A DNA stretch of 64,000 nt. Origin: CAYNKA01 sp964397655 (lineage in GTDB: Bacteria > Spirochaetota > Spirochaetia > DTKZ01). The position numbers and the translations under genes are program-made. The stretch is from contig CAYNKA010000004.1 of assembly GCA_964397655.1 (NCBI GenBank), positions 248,001-312,000 of the forward strand, given 5' to 3'. The notes beneath the pieces are model-generated. The model did not search any database and was not told where the DNA came from. It was given only the letters and a program-made list of their open reading frames with translations. Positions 32,942-43,098 of the stretch are shown here, one piece after another (the stretch's first letter is position 1; each line of letters begins with the position of its first letter).

Positions 32942-34012
32942 ATGATGAAACGAAAATCGCTGTCGGTGTTCCTGATCGCCGCGAGCCTGGTCGTCGCGCT
33001 GGTTTCATGCCAGAAGAGCGAACCCGCCAAGGCGGCCGGAGCGGCGGCTCCCGCCGAGAAGATCGTCTGGAAATCGTCGGGCCACGGACCCGCGAGCGAT
33101 CCCTCGCAGATTTTCCACGACAACGCGTGCAAGGAGATCACGCAGGCCTCGGGCGGAAGGCTGGAAGTGAAGCCCTTCGTCGGCGGCTCGGTCGTTCCTG
33201 CGTACAAGGAACTCGACGCCGTCCATGAGAACGCGCTTCAGATGGCCTACACCTGCCCGATGTACAGCCTGGACAAGTGGCCTGCGGCAGGCCTCATCAG
33301 CTCCCGACCCGGCGCGCTCGCGGGCGAGGCGCTCAGGTCCTGGTTCAACTACGCGGGCGGAGCGGACCTCATGAACAAGATGATGGAAGGCTACAACGTG
33401 ATGACTTTCCCGGGCGCGCTTTCTCCGCTGCCGGAAGAGGTGTTCTTCCATTCCAAGAAGAAGATCGAGAAGGTAGCCGACCTCAAGGGACTCAGGGCGC
33501 GGTGCATGGGCGACGGCGGCGAAGTCATGAAACGGCTCGGCTGCGCGGTCGTCATCATCCCCGGCGGGGAGGTGTACGAGGCCATGAAGCGCGGAGTCAT
33601 CGACGCCTTCGAATATTCGACGCTCGCATCGAACTGGAACATGCACTTCAACGAGGTCGCCAAGTACGTTATCATTTCCCCGGTCCGCGCCCCGAGCGAT
33701 CCCCAGGTGTTCTTCGTGAACAAGGACGCCTGGAACAAGCTTCCCGACGATCTCAAGGTCCTCGTGAAGGCGGTCATCGACAAGTGGACCCAGGCGGAGC
33801 ACGAATACCTCGTCGCCGAATCGATCAAGGCCGTGGACAAGTTCAAACAGGCAGGCTGCGAAGTCTACAAGCTGCCCAAGGCCGTCGAAGACGCGGTGGC
33901 GTCGGAAGCGGAGAAATTCTACGCTGAAAAAGCGGCCAAAGAGAAACCCATCTTCGCGGAAATCCTGAACTCCATGAAGGCCTACGGTCAGGCCTATGCC
34001 GCGATGAAGTGA
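32942..34012 (+). CDS. TRAP transporter substrate-binding lipoprotein (DctP family)
   Basis: A 356-residue binding protein. The first of two adjacent ATGs (32942) follows AGGAGG by 7 bases. The signal peptide ends in LVSCQK, a lipobox with Cys near residue 22, so the protein is membrane-anchored, a common variant in spirochaetes. The DctP fold includes PFVGGSVVPAYKELDAV and KVADLKGLRARCMGDGGEVM, the helix-strand region with the arginine that usually binds a substrate carboxylate. It captures an organic acid and delivers it to the DctQ-DctM membrane parts encoded next. Substrate unknown. Confidence 0.92.
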   Translation: MMKRKSLSVFLIAASLVVALVSCQKSEPAKAAGAAAPAEKIVWKSSGHGPASDPSQIFHDNACKEITQASGGRLEVKPFVGGSVVPAYKELDAVHENALQMAYTCPMYSLDKWPAAGLISSRPGALAGEALRSWFNYAGGADLMNKMMEGYNVMTFPGALSPLPEEVFFHSKKKIEKVADLKGLRARCMGDGGEVMKRLGCAVVIIPGGEVYEAMKRGVIDAFEYSTLASNWNMHFNEVAKYVIISPVRAPSDPQVFFVNKDAWNKLPDDLKVLVKAVIDKWTQAEHEYLVAESIKAVDKFKQAGCEVYKLPKAVEDAVASEAEKFYAEKAAKEKPIFAEILNSMKAYGQAYAAMK

Positions 34013-34037
34013 GATCCTGCCCCGTCAAGGAGGAGAC

Positions 34038-34548
34038 ATGGGAATTATCGTTAAGATCATCAAATTCTTCGATTTCTTGAGCGAGAAATCCGGTACTTAT
34101 GGGAAATGGGCGGCCTTCCTCCTTGTGCTCGTGGGTACCTACGATACCATCGCCCGCCACTTCTTCAATGCCCCCACGGTGTGGGGGTACGATATGATCT
34201 GCATGCTCGGCGGGGCGATGTATCTTTTGGGGGCTTCCTACGATTACTTTCACGAGGCTCACACGCGGGTCGACCTGCTCTACAACCTGCTCAAGCCGCG
34301 CTGGAGGGCCTTGTTGAACGTGATCGCATCGCTGGTGCTGTTTTTCCCTTTGATGACGATCATGTTGAAATTGGCAGTCGAATGGGCGATCAAGGCCTGG
34401 AAGGTGAACGAGGTCATGTTCACGAGCATCTGGTATCCTCCGGCCCTTCCGTACAGGTCGGTGTTCGCCCTCGGACTTCTACTCCTCGTGCTGCAAGGAA
34501 TATCGAAGTTCGTCAAAGACCTGTATTTCGTAATACGAGGAAAACAAA

Positions 34549-34556
<8 letters not shown>
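34038..34556 (+). CDS. TRAP transporter small permease (DctQ family)
   Basis: A 172-residue membrane protein with four predicted helices (about 20-40, 55-75, 95-120 and 135-160), the normal architecture of DctQ. AAGGAGG precedes the ATG. It lies 25 bases after the binding protein gene and overlaps the large permease gene by 8 bases. It pairs with DctM in the sodium-driven TRAP complex. Confidence 0.9.
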
Positions 34557-35892
<1,336 letters not shown>

Positions 35893-35959
35893 GCGCCCGG
35901 GGGAGCCTTCGTCCGAAAGCCCTCTTCCGCCGATTCATGTCCGCAGCTGTCGAACGCAC

Positions 35960-35998
35960 GGCCGCCCTCCCCCGGGAGGGCGGCCGCTCTTTTTCCCT
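35960..35998 (+). terminator. Terminator of the GntR/MBL/TRAP operon
   Basis: A long GC stem (GGCCGCCCTCCC with GGGAGGGCGGCC) and a short loop, followed by GCTC and a run of T. Confidence 0.85.
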
Positions 35999-36012
35999 TT
36001 CTGCAGGGCGTG

Positions 36013-36018
36013 TATAAT
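36013..36018 (+). promoter_or_regulatory. -10 box of the ROK gene
   Basis: A consensus TATAAT, 6 bases before the ATG at 36025. No clear -35 box. Confidence 0.55.
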
Positions 36019-36024
36019 CCCCGC

Positions 36025-37068
36025 ATGAATGCAGTCCGAAAATCAGGTCTACTCCTCGGCCTCGATATCGGCGGAACGAAGTGCACCGTTGTCCTCGCCG
36101 GGGCGGACGGAAGACCGATTGCTTCGCGCGCTCTGCCTACTTCCAGGGACCGGGATCCGTACGGAACGCTCGCCCGCCTTCTCGACGCGGCAGCTGCCCT
36201 CCTATCCGGTCGCGATTCGGAGATCGGAGCAGTCGCGCGGATCGGCATAAGCTGCGGCGGGCCGCTCGACGCGGAAAAGGGGCTCGTCCTCTCGCCGCCC
36301 AACCTCCCGGGCTGGGACGAGTTCCCGATCGCGAGGCTCGTCGCCGAGCGGTTCCCCGAGGCGGTGGTCTTCCTGGAGAACGACGCGAACGCCTCGGCCC
36401 TCGCGGAATGGAAGTACGGCGCGGGCGTCGGGAGCCGCAACATGGTCTTCCTCACCTTCGGTACCGGCCTCGGGGCGGGTCTCATCCTGGACGGAAAGCT
36501 CTACGCGGGGACCAACGGCCTCGCCGGGGAGATCGGCCACTGGCGCATGGCGGAGGACGGGCCCGAGGCCTACGGCAAGCGGGGCTCCTTCGAGGGTTTC
36601 TGCAGCGGAACGGGAATCGCCCGGCTCGCGGAATTGCGTCTCGGGGAGTTCGCGGCATCGGGCGGGAACTCGGCCCGCGATGGGGCGGCGGCCAGCGCTT
36701 CGAGGTCTTCGCTCCGCACGGCGGCAGCGGAGGGACGCCTAACGGCGAAGGACGTCGCCGAGGCCGCCGGGGCGGGAGACGAGCTCGCGTGCAGGGTCGT
36801 GGAGGAGTCAGCCCGGACGCTCGGTCGAGGGCTCGCTCTCCTCGTCGACCTGCTCAACCCGGAGGTGATCGTGATCGGGAGCGTCTACGCCAGGAACGAG
36901 GCCCTCTTCAAGGGCCTCGTCGCGGAAGAAATCCGACGGGAAGCCCTCGGCCTCGCCGCATCGGCCTGCAGAGTCGTGCCCGCGAAGCTGGGCGAGGAGC
37001 TTCCGCTCTACGCCCCCGTCGCGGTCGCCCTGGAAGCCGTCGGGGAGGCGAAGCCTTCCTCGCCGTGA
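36025..37068 (+). CDS. ROK family sugar kinase lacking the zinc-binding cysteines
   Basis: A 347-residue ROK protein without a DNA-binding domain, so a kinase rather than a repressor. The phosphate loop LGLDIGGTKCTVV (about 11-23), the catalytic Asp in LENDANASALAEW, GTGLGAGLI and the GEIGHW motif are all present. Most ROK kinases have a CxCGxxGCxE zinc site after that His; here the aligned stretch EAYGKRGSFE has no Cys. An Ala/Ser-rich insertion (about 215-245) follows. Substrate cannot be predicted; glucose, fructose or N-acetylmannosamine kinases share this fold. I chose the ATG 6 bases after TATAAT. Confidence 0.85.
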   Translation: MNAVRKSGLLLGLDIGGTKCTVVLAGADGRPIASRALPTSRDRDPYGTLARLLDAAAALLSGRDSEIGAVARIGISCGGPLDAEKGLVLSPPNLPGWDEFPIARLVAERFPEAVVFLENDANASALAEWKYGAGVGSRNMVFLTFGTGLGAGLILDGKLYAGTNGLAGEIGHWRMAEDGPEAYGKRGSFEGFCSGTGIARLAELRLGEFAASGGNSARDGAAASASRSSLRTAAAEGRLTAKDVAEAAGAGDELACRVVEESARTLGRGLALLVDLLNPEVIVIGSVYARNEALFKGLVAEEIRREALGLAASACRVVPAKLGEELPLYAPVAVALEAVGEAKPSSP

Positions 37069-37117
37069 ATGACCGCGCCTCCCGGATCATTTCACTGCGC
37101 CCGCGTCCCTGCCTGCC

Positions 37118-39022
37118 TTAGGGAGCGGACTTCGTCTTCGAGGCCGCGTTCGCCTTTTCGTCCGCCCTCTTCAGTATTTCGAGCATGACCTGTTCGTCCA
37201 CGAGCCACTTCGCCTGCAACTCCCGCACCTCTTCCTTCGCTCCCAGCTGGGCGAGGAACTCCAGGGCGTCGAAGGCCTTCTGTTTCTCCTTCAGCGACCA
37301 AAGAATGGAACAGGCCTCCTTCAGGTCCTTGATCCAGTACGACCTCGAGGCGATGAAGCTTTCCTTCGCGGCTTCGTATTTTTTCTTGTATTCCTGGATC
37401 GAGAATCCCGACTTGACGTTGGCCGCCATGACCGCCAGGTACAGGTTCATCTGGGACACTTGCTTGTCGTACGAATCCTCCGCGTTCTTGTGCATGGTCT
37501 CGGCGACGCGCAGCTGCGACGGGCGGTCGCCGATTCGCCCGTAGTACTCCGCCGCCTTGACGAAACGCTTGCTCTTTTCACACATCGCGGCGAAGCGGGA
37601 GCACATCGTCTTCTCATCGACGCCGAACGCCCGTGAGTAGCCTTCCATGCGTTCGAATTGATCGTAGGCGTCGTAAGCGACCGTGATGCATTTATTATAA
37701 AGATCGATGTTCTTCAGGGCCGTCGCTATCGCCGCCGCCGCGTCCGTGTCGAGAAGATAAGCCGCCTTTTTCTTTTTGTATTCTTCGCTGGAAAGCGAGT
37801 AGCTCCTCGATTGCACCCTTGCCGCGTCCGAGGCCCATTCGGTCGCGGCCTTTTCCATCTTCGCCCTGTCACCTGACAGGATGAGGTACTTGGCGACGAC
37901 CGTGGATGCGTCCTTGCGATTTTCTGCGACGCGCGAAAGGGTGAGTCCGTATTCCGAAGCGGGGATGCCGTCTTCCTTGAAAAGGGCTTCGGCGGCGTCG
38001 TAGGCCCCTGTCAAGGCAATGCTTATGGGGATGATTTCCAGCCATTCCTTGAAATCCTTGTTTTTGGGATCCTTGGCGGCTTCCTTCTTGTAGTAGGCAT
38101 GGATGTACCGGGCCGATTCGAGATCCGCCTTGTCCCCGAGGCGGGCGTCCAGGGCGTAGTTCACAAGCGCCTTCGCGGTATTCTGAACGTACTTTTCGTC
38201 CCCGAGGGAAACCGCGAGCGTGAAGGCCTTCCGGGCGAAGGCGGCGGCCGAGAGGAGCCGTGCCTCGATTCCGGCCCTGCCCTTCGCCTGCCTTTCGGGT
38301 TTCCTTTCCGATTTGATTTCGTAGGCTATCGCGTCGGCGCGCACCTTGAGGGACCATGCGGCCTGCATGTTCGCGATGCAGGTCAGTTCCAGCTTTTTCC
38401 TTTCATCGATCTTCGACCCTGCGATGATCTTCTCCGCTTCCTCGACGCGAAGATCTCCTCCCAGAAGATGGGCTGCCGCACGGGGGTACTCGAACGATTC
38501 GCCGGACCTTTTCAGCCTGTCCAGGGCGAAGGTTCGCGTCGCTTCGAAGGAGTTCCTGTCTTTTTCATAACCGTCGATCCGATCCTTCGACTGCAGCAAT
38601 TCCTTGTCTTCCACACGGCTGTTGAGGCGAAAGAGCTCCTGTTCGGCCTCCGAGGCGGCGACCGTGCCGATCTTCGCGTCGACTTTCTCCTGCGGAAGTC
38701 CCGCCAGCTTGATGAACTTCTCGCCTTCCTCGTACTTCCTTTCGCGGATCCTGCCCTCGCCGAGCTTGACGAGAGCCTCCTTGGCCTGCGGCGTTCCGGC
38801 CCGCACGAGCAGATCGGCCTTCTTCTCTGGACTGAAGTACCGGCTCTTCACCGCGATCTCGGTGAAGTATTCCGCCTGTTCGGGGCCTTTCGCGGTTTCC
38901 GCCAGGGACAAGGCCTTGTCGTAGTCTTCCTTCCCGACGGCCTCGGCGTACTGCTCCTGCAGAGTCGCGCAGGAACCGAGAAGAATCAACGAGGTGAAAA
39001 GAGACAGAAACACTTTTCTCAT
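37118..39022 (-). CDS. Large helical-repeat lipoprotein
   Basis: A 634-residue lipoprotein. Signal peptide MRKVFLSLFTSLILLGSC, with Cys18 as the lipidation site. The mature protein is almost wholly alpha-helical, with TPR-like pairs (EDYDKALSLAETAKGPEQAE, AYDAAEALFKEDG, RFVKAAEYYGRIGDR). I cannot assign a strict TPR count. It has no catalytic motif, so a scaffold role in the cell envelope is likely. The start follows GGAGAT by 6 bases; the frame to 39127 upstream has no ribosome binding site. It is divergent from the HAD/uronate isomerase pair. Confidence 0.7.
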   Translation of the reverse strand: MRKVFLSLFTSLILLGSCATLQEQYAEAVGKEDYDKALSLAETAKGPEQAEYFTEIAVKSRYFSPEKKADLLVRAGTPQAKEALVKLGEGRIRERKYEEGEKFIKLAGLPQEKVDAKIGTVAASEAEQELFRLNSRVEDKELLQSKDRIDGYEKDRNSFEATRTFALDRLKRSGESFEYPRAAAHLLGGDLRVEEAEKIIAGSKIDERKKLELTCIANMQAAWSLKVRADAIAYEIKSERKPERQAKGRAGIEARLLSAAAFARKAFTLAVSLGDEKYVQNTAKALVNYALDARLGDKADLESARYIHAYYKKEAAKDPKNKDFKEWLEIIPISIALTGAYDAAEALFKEDGIPASEYGLTLSRVAENRKDASTVVAKYLILSGDRAKMEKAATEWASDAARVQSRSYSLSSEEYKKKKAAYLLDTDAAAAIATALKNIDLYNKCITVAYDAYDQFERMEGYSRAFGVDEKTMCSRFAAMCEKSKRFVKAAEYYGRIGDRPSQLRVAETMHKNAEDSYDKQVSQMNLYLAVMAANVKSGFSIQEYKKKYEAAKESFIASRSYWIKDLKEACSILWSLKEKQKAFDALEFLAQLGAKEEVRELQAKWLVDEQVMLEILKRADEKANAASKTKSAP

Positions 39023-39154
39023 GATTTGATCTCCATGTTGTTCGAATCCGAGCCGGGAGGCGGCTGTATCGCCGGCCGGCGGTTGATAATTGCCTTCCAT
39101 AGTCGCTTCACACCGTCCCGTTGTCAAGGTTAAAATGCCGAAGAGGTCTCAAAT

Positions 39155-39895
39155 ATGGAAAGACGATTCACGGACCTGAGGAACCTGGGCAAAACCGTCC
39201 TGATCTTCGATCTATTCCACACCCTGACCGATTTCGAGTCGAAATGGTCGACTATGCCGTCAACGTCCCGATTCCTGGGATTGGATTCGAAGGAATGGAA
39301 TCGCCGCTTGTTTTACGATACCCACGACAGACTGTGCGGTTTCGTAAGGGACGAGTTCAGGATCCTGAGGGACATCGTGGACAAGATCGACCCCTCCATC
39401 GACGATTCCAGGGTCGAAGAAGCGGTTAAGCATCGCAAGGAAAGGTTCCGGCAGTGCCTGATGAATATTCCCGTCCGAAACGTCGAAACGCTGAGGCGCT
39501 TGAGGGAAGACGGCTACAGACTGGGGCTGCTCAGCAACGCCGACGTCATGGAAAAAGCCTTCTGGTCGGAATCGCCCTTGTTCGGATTGTTCGACAGCGT
39601 GGTTTTCTCCTGTGACGCGGGTTTCGCCAAACCGGAAAGGGAATTATTCGAGCTCTCCCTGAAGTCCCTCGGCTGTCTTCCCGTCGAGGCGGTGTTCATC
39701 GGCGACGGAGGCTCGGACGAGTTGAAAGGGGCGCGGGAGGCCGGGCTGGAAACCATTCTCATGTCGGGGATCATCGAGGAGCTGTGGCCCGAGAAAATAC
39801 CCGAGAGGAGAGGATGGGCCGGCCATGAAATATCCGCCATATCCGATCTCATGGATGGCAGAATCATGATCCTGCCGAAGGAGGAACGAAGATGA
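39155..39895 (+). CDS. HAD superfamily hydrolase
   Basis: A 246-residue phosphatase-like protein. Motif I is IFDLFHTLTD (nucleophile Asp, about residue 19), motif II LLSNAD, motif III lysine in FAKPERELFE and motif IV IGDGGSDELKGAREAG. The second Asp of the usual DxDxT motif is Phe, as in many HAD enzymes whose true substrates are phosphate esters or haloacids. The cap is helical (about 25-110). GAGG precedes the ATG. The stop overlaps the uxaC start (ATGA), so it may remove phosphate from a dead-end sugar acid phosphate. Confidence 0.85.
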   Translation: MERRFTDLRNLGKTVLIFDLFHTLTDFESKWSTMPSTSRFLGLDSKEWNRRLFYDTHDRLCGFVRDEFRILRDIVDKIDPSIDDSRVEEAVKHRKERFRQCLMNIPVRNVETLRRLREDGYRLGLLSNADVMEKAFWSESPLFGLFDSVVFSCDAGFAKPERELFELSLKSLGCLPVEAVFIGDGGSDELKGAREAGLETILMSGIIEELWPEKIPERRGWAGHEISAISDLMDGRIMILPKEERR

Positions 39896-41307
39896 AGGAT
39901 TTCCTGGATGATGATTTTCTGCTGCAGAACGAGCCCGGCCGAGTCCTGTTCCACGACTATGCCGAGGGTATGCCGATCTTCGATTACCACAACCACCTCG
40001 TGCCTCGGCAGATCGCCGAGGACGCGAAGTTCGAGAACCTCGCGAAGATCTGGTTCGACGGGGACCACTACAAATGGCGCCTCATGAGGGCTTTCGGCAT
40101 AGAAGAAAAGTACATAACCGGCGATGCCTCGGACTACGAGAAGTTCACGGCCTGGGCGAAGGTCGTTCCGTACACGATAGGCAACTGCCTGTACCAGTGG
40201 ACCCACATGGAGCTGAAGAACCCCTTCGGCATCACCGGCAGGCTGTTCGGGCCGGACACGGCGGAGGAGATATGGAAGACCACCGCCGAGCTTCTGCGGC
40301 GGGACGACTTCTCCGTCTGCGGCATCATCCGAAGGATGAAGGTCAAGGTCATGTGCACGACCGACGACCCCGTCGATTCCCTCGACCAGCACGGGCTGAT
40401 CCGCGAGCGGCACGAGGGCTTCGCCGTGCTTCCCACCTTCCGGCCCGACAAGGCCCTCGACGCCGAGAACCCGGCGGCCTGGAACGCCTACCGGAAGAAG
40501 CTCGAGGCTGCATCGGGAACTGTCGTCGATTCCTTCGAAACCTTCGTCCGCGCCCTGGACCTGCGTCACGAGTTCTTCCACCGCATGGGGGCGCGGGCCT
40601 CCGACCACGCGATCCTGTGTCCTTTCGCGGAGGAGGCGTCCAAGGACGAGCTCGAGAAGATCTTCGGCAGGCTGCTCGGGAACGAGGAACTCACCGAAAA
40701 GGAACTCCTGCAGTTCAAGACCGCGGGGCTGTACGAGATCGGCAGGATGAACAGAAGGCGAGGCTGGGTGATGCAGCTTCACATGAGCGCGCTCAGGAAC
40801 GGCAACCGGAGGCAGTTCGAGCTCCACGGGCCGGACTCCGGATTCAACTCCATGGCCGATTTCGCGGTCGCCGCTCCCCTCTCCCGCTTCCTCGATCTCC
40901 TGGACCGCACGGACGAGCTGCCGAAGACGGTCCTCTTCACCCTGAACCAGAACCAGAACGACGTCCTCGCGGCAATGACCGGCAACTTCAACGACGGCAG
41001 CGTCCGCGGCAAGATCCAGTTCGGCGCGGCCTGGTGGTTCAACGATCAGAAGGACGGCATCGAACGCCATCTCACGTCGATCGCCAATATGGGGCTGATG
41101 GCCGTGTTCATCGGCATGCTCACCGACTCTCGCAGCGTCTTCTCGTTCATCCGGCACGAGTACTTCAGGAGGATAGTCTGCAACCTCGTGGGGAAGTGGA
41201 TCGACGAGGGGGAACTTCCGCGCGACTTCCCGCACCTGGGAGGCATCGTGCGGGACATCTGCTACAACAACGCGCTCTCCTACTTCGGCGTAGAGGAGCC
41301 CCGGTAG
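39892..41307 (+). CDS. uxaC: Uronate isomerase
   Basis: A 471-residue amidohydrolase-superfamily enzyme that interconverts glucuronate and fructuronate or galacturonate and tagaturonate. Typical family blocks are FDYHNHLVPRQIAEDAKF (metal-binding HxH), WKYHKWRLMRA-like HYKWRLMRAFGI, CTTDDPVDSL, LQLHMSALR-like MQLHMSALRNGN and the C-terminal GMLTDSRSVFSFIRHEYFRR. Length is normal. It is coupled to the HAD gene by an ATGA overlap, and GGAGG lies before the ATG. It is the entry step to the KDG pathway completed by kdgK and eda in the minus-strand operon. Confidence 0.96.
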   Translation: MKDFLDDDFLLQNEPGRVLFHDYAEGMPIFDYHNHLVPRQIAEDAKFENLAKIWFDGDHYKWRLMRAFGIEEKYITGDASDYEKFTAWAKVVPYTIGNCLYQWTHMELKNPFGITGRLFGPDTAEEIWKTTAELLRRDDFSVCGIIRRMKVKVMCTTDDPVDSLDQHGLIRERHEGFAVLPTFRPDKALDAENPAAWNAYRKKLEAASGTVVDSFETFVRALDLRHEFFHRMGARASDHAILCPFAEEASKDELEKIFGRLLGNEELTEKELLQFKTAGLYEIGRMNRRRGWVMQLHMSALRNGNRRQFELHGPDSGFNSMADFAVAAPLSRFLDLLDRTDELPKTVLFTLNQNQNDVLAAMTGNFNDGSVRGKIQFGAAWWFNDQKDGIERHLTSIANMGLMAVFIGMLTDSRSVFSFIRHEYFRRIVCNLVGKWIDEGELPRDFPHLGGIVRDICYNNALSYFGVEEPR

Positions 41308-41347
41308 GCACGGCTCCTGCGAGGACGCTCCTCCGGATGCGCGGAAT

Positions 41348-42541
41348 TCAGGTCCCCGCTCCTCTACGCGAAAGTCCGGCGGCGAAGGACCTTGCGAGGA
41401 GGAAGAGCAGCGCTCCTGACGCGACGAAAGACGGCCCGTAGCCGATGAGGCCGATGAGCCTTCCGACTGCGGTGACTCCGACCGCCTGGCCGAGGAAAAG
41501 CCCGAACGCGAAGATCGCTATGCTTGTCCCCCGGGCTCCGGGATTCATTTCCGTGGCCTTCGTCTGCAGGGTGTTGTGGAAGAGGTAGAGACCGAAGCCC
41601 GAAAGCATGAAGAGCGGCGCGGCGGCCTGCCAGAAGGGGATGAAGGCGAGGATTCCGAAGCAAGCGAGGAGCACGGCTCCCGCGGACTTCACGAACGTCG
41701 ACTCGTCCATCGCAGCGAGGAGTCTGCGGACGAGCAGGCTGTAGATGAAGCCCCCCATCCCGTAGCAGGCCATGAGGGATCCCGTGACCGCGTAGGAAAG
41801 CGAGAATTTCGTCCTGAGGTATACGCCTGCGAACGCGAACGAACCGAAAAAAAGCCCGCCTTCGAGGAAGACCGTGACGACTACGGTGCGGACCCACGGA
41901 TCCCGCAGCGCCTCGGCGTAGCTCTTCAGGAACGAAGTCCGGGCGGTGCAGGGAGGCGCCGCGGCAACGTCGGTTGCCGGACTTTTCTTCCCGGCCTCCC
42001 GGACGAGAAGGAGACCTACGATGAGGAATACGGCCGACAGAGCGTAAAACACATCCCTCCAGCTCAGCGCCTGGGCGAGGAAGCCTCCCAACGCGGGACC
42101 GAGCACCTGACCCATCAGGAGAAAGCCGACGAACCGGCCCAAGGTCGCCTGTCGCGTCTCGTAGGTGGTGACGTCGCCAATCCAGGCGAGCGAAAGGGGG
42201 ACGATCGCCGCTGCGCCCATCCCCGCCGCGAAACGAAGGAGGGTGAGCGCGCGGATGGACGGAGCGAAGGCGGAGCCGAGCGATGCCGCGGCGGCCAGGA
42301 GGGTGGCGACTGAGATGACCCTGAGCTTGCCGAAACGGTCGCCCACGGGTCCGTACACGATTTGGAACAAACCGTAGGCGAGGGAAAAGGCGGTGACCAC
42401 CACCGCGGCCGATACCGGCTCCGCGCCGAAGTCCTCGGCTACCTTCGGCAGAAGGGCGTCGAAGAGACGCAGGTTCGCTCCGGAGACGAAGGCCGCGGCC
42501 GCGAGTGTGTGGAAAGTGGATCGTTCGACGAGTTTTTTCAT
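41348..42541 (-). CDS. Major facilitator superfamily transporter, drug/metabolite exporter type
   Basis: A 397-residue membrane protein with about 12 helices. The first half is typical of DHA1-type exporters (PLLAxxxDRFGRR-like YGPVGDRFGKLRVI at about residues 72-85; GMGAAAIVPLSLAWIGD; LGRFVGFLLMGQVLGPALGG). The substrate is not evident. I chose the ATG at 42541 with AGGATGAAGG upstream. It is convergent with uxaC, so it is probably not part of that unit. The region upstream (42619-43034) is AT-richer and holds a decayed gene. Confidence 0.85.
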   Translation of the reverse strand: MKKLVERSTFHTLAAAAFVSGANLRLFDALLPKVAEDFGAEPVSAAVVVTAFSLAYGLFQIVYGPVGDRFGKLRVISVATLLAAAASLGSAFAPSIRALTLLRFAAGMGAAAIVPLSLAWIGDVTTYETRQATLGRFVGFLLMGQVLGPALGGFLAQALSWRDVFYALSAVFLIVGLLLVREAGKKSPATDVAAAPPCTARTSFLKSYAEALRDPWVRTVVVTVFLEGGLFFGSFAFAGVYLRTKFSLSYAVTGSLMACYGMGGFIYSLLVRRLLAAMDESTFVKSAGAVLLACFGILAFIPFWQAAAPLFMLSGFGLYLFHNTLQTKATEMNPGARGTSIAIFAFGLFLGQAVGVTAVGRLIGLIGYGPSFVASGALLFLLARSFAAGLSRRGAGT

Positions 42542-42618
42542 GCCTTCATCCTGCGCATCGCATTCTTTCCGTGATCGAACCGTTGTACTCCGTCGATCCT
42601 GAGCGGTGCTTGGTTTGC

Positions 42619-43034
42619 TTATTGAAGCTCTTTGTAAGAGAAGATTCTCAAATTCCAATCTTTGCATGTCTTCAAGAGAATCTCCAGCCGTTCACGGGTT
42701 ATACCCCACTTGTACGAGTTTATGCTGTGCGAAGTGAAAGGGATGACAGCGTTCGATTCGTATCGTATGCGTCGAAGAGATCGATATTCGTCTCCCACGT
42801 ATCCGGGCTGTAATCGTCGAAACTCAAAACGATCCCAGAAGTTCCTGATGGGACGTCGGAGCGTTCGAATGAACAGGATAAAAAAAAAGAGAAAGCAAGG
42901 CATCCTATCATGTGGAGCCAGGATGGTTGCAAGACCTGCTGTTTCACGAAAGCGGCGAATTCACGGCACAGCAGCTTCGTCGAGGTACTCATTGATGAAA
43001 GAGCATTTTCCATGTTTTCGTCGTACCGCTTCAA
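42619..43034 (-). pseudogene. Polysaccharide deacetylase lipoprotein remnant
   Basis: The 5' part encodes a lipoprotein-like signal (FSFFLSC) followed by GIVLSFDDYSPDTWETNIDL. That is the start of the NodB-type deacetylase fold, in which FDD holds the catalytic Asp pair. The frame is lost close to 42763. The next frame continues with VIPFTSHSINSYKWGI and then RERLEILLKTCKDWNLR to a stop at 42619, which looks like the C-terminal end of the same family. The middle 60 or more residues are missing, so a deletion with frameshift is the simplest explanation. Local GC is only about 40-48%, far below the neighbours, which suggests foreign origin. The call of the family is moderate. Confidence 0.6.
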
Positions 43035-43098
43035 CAGCGATGATTATAAAATGATATAACATAGAAGCGGTTTCTTTTCTACATGCCGGTGTCCGCGA

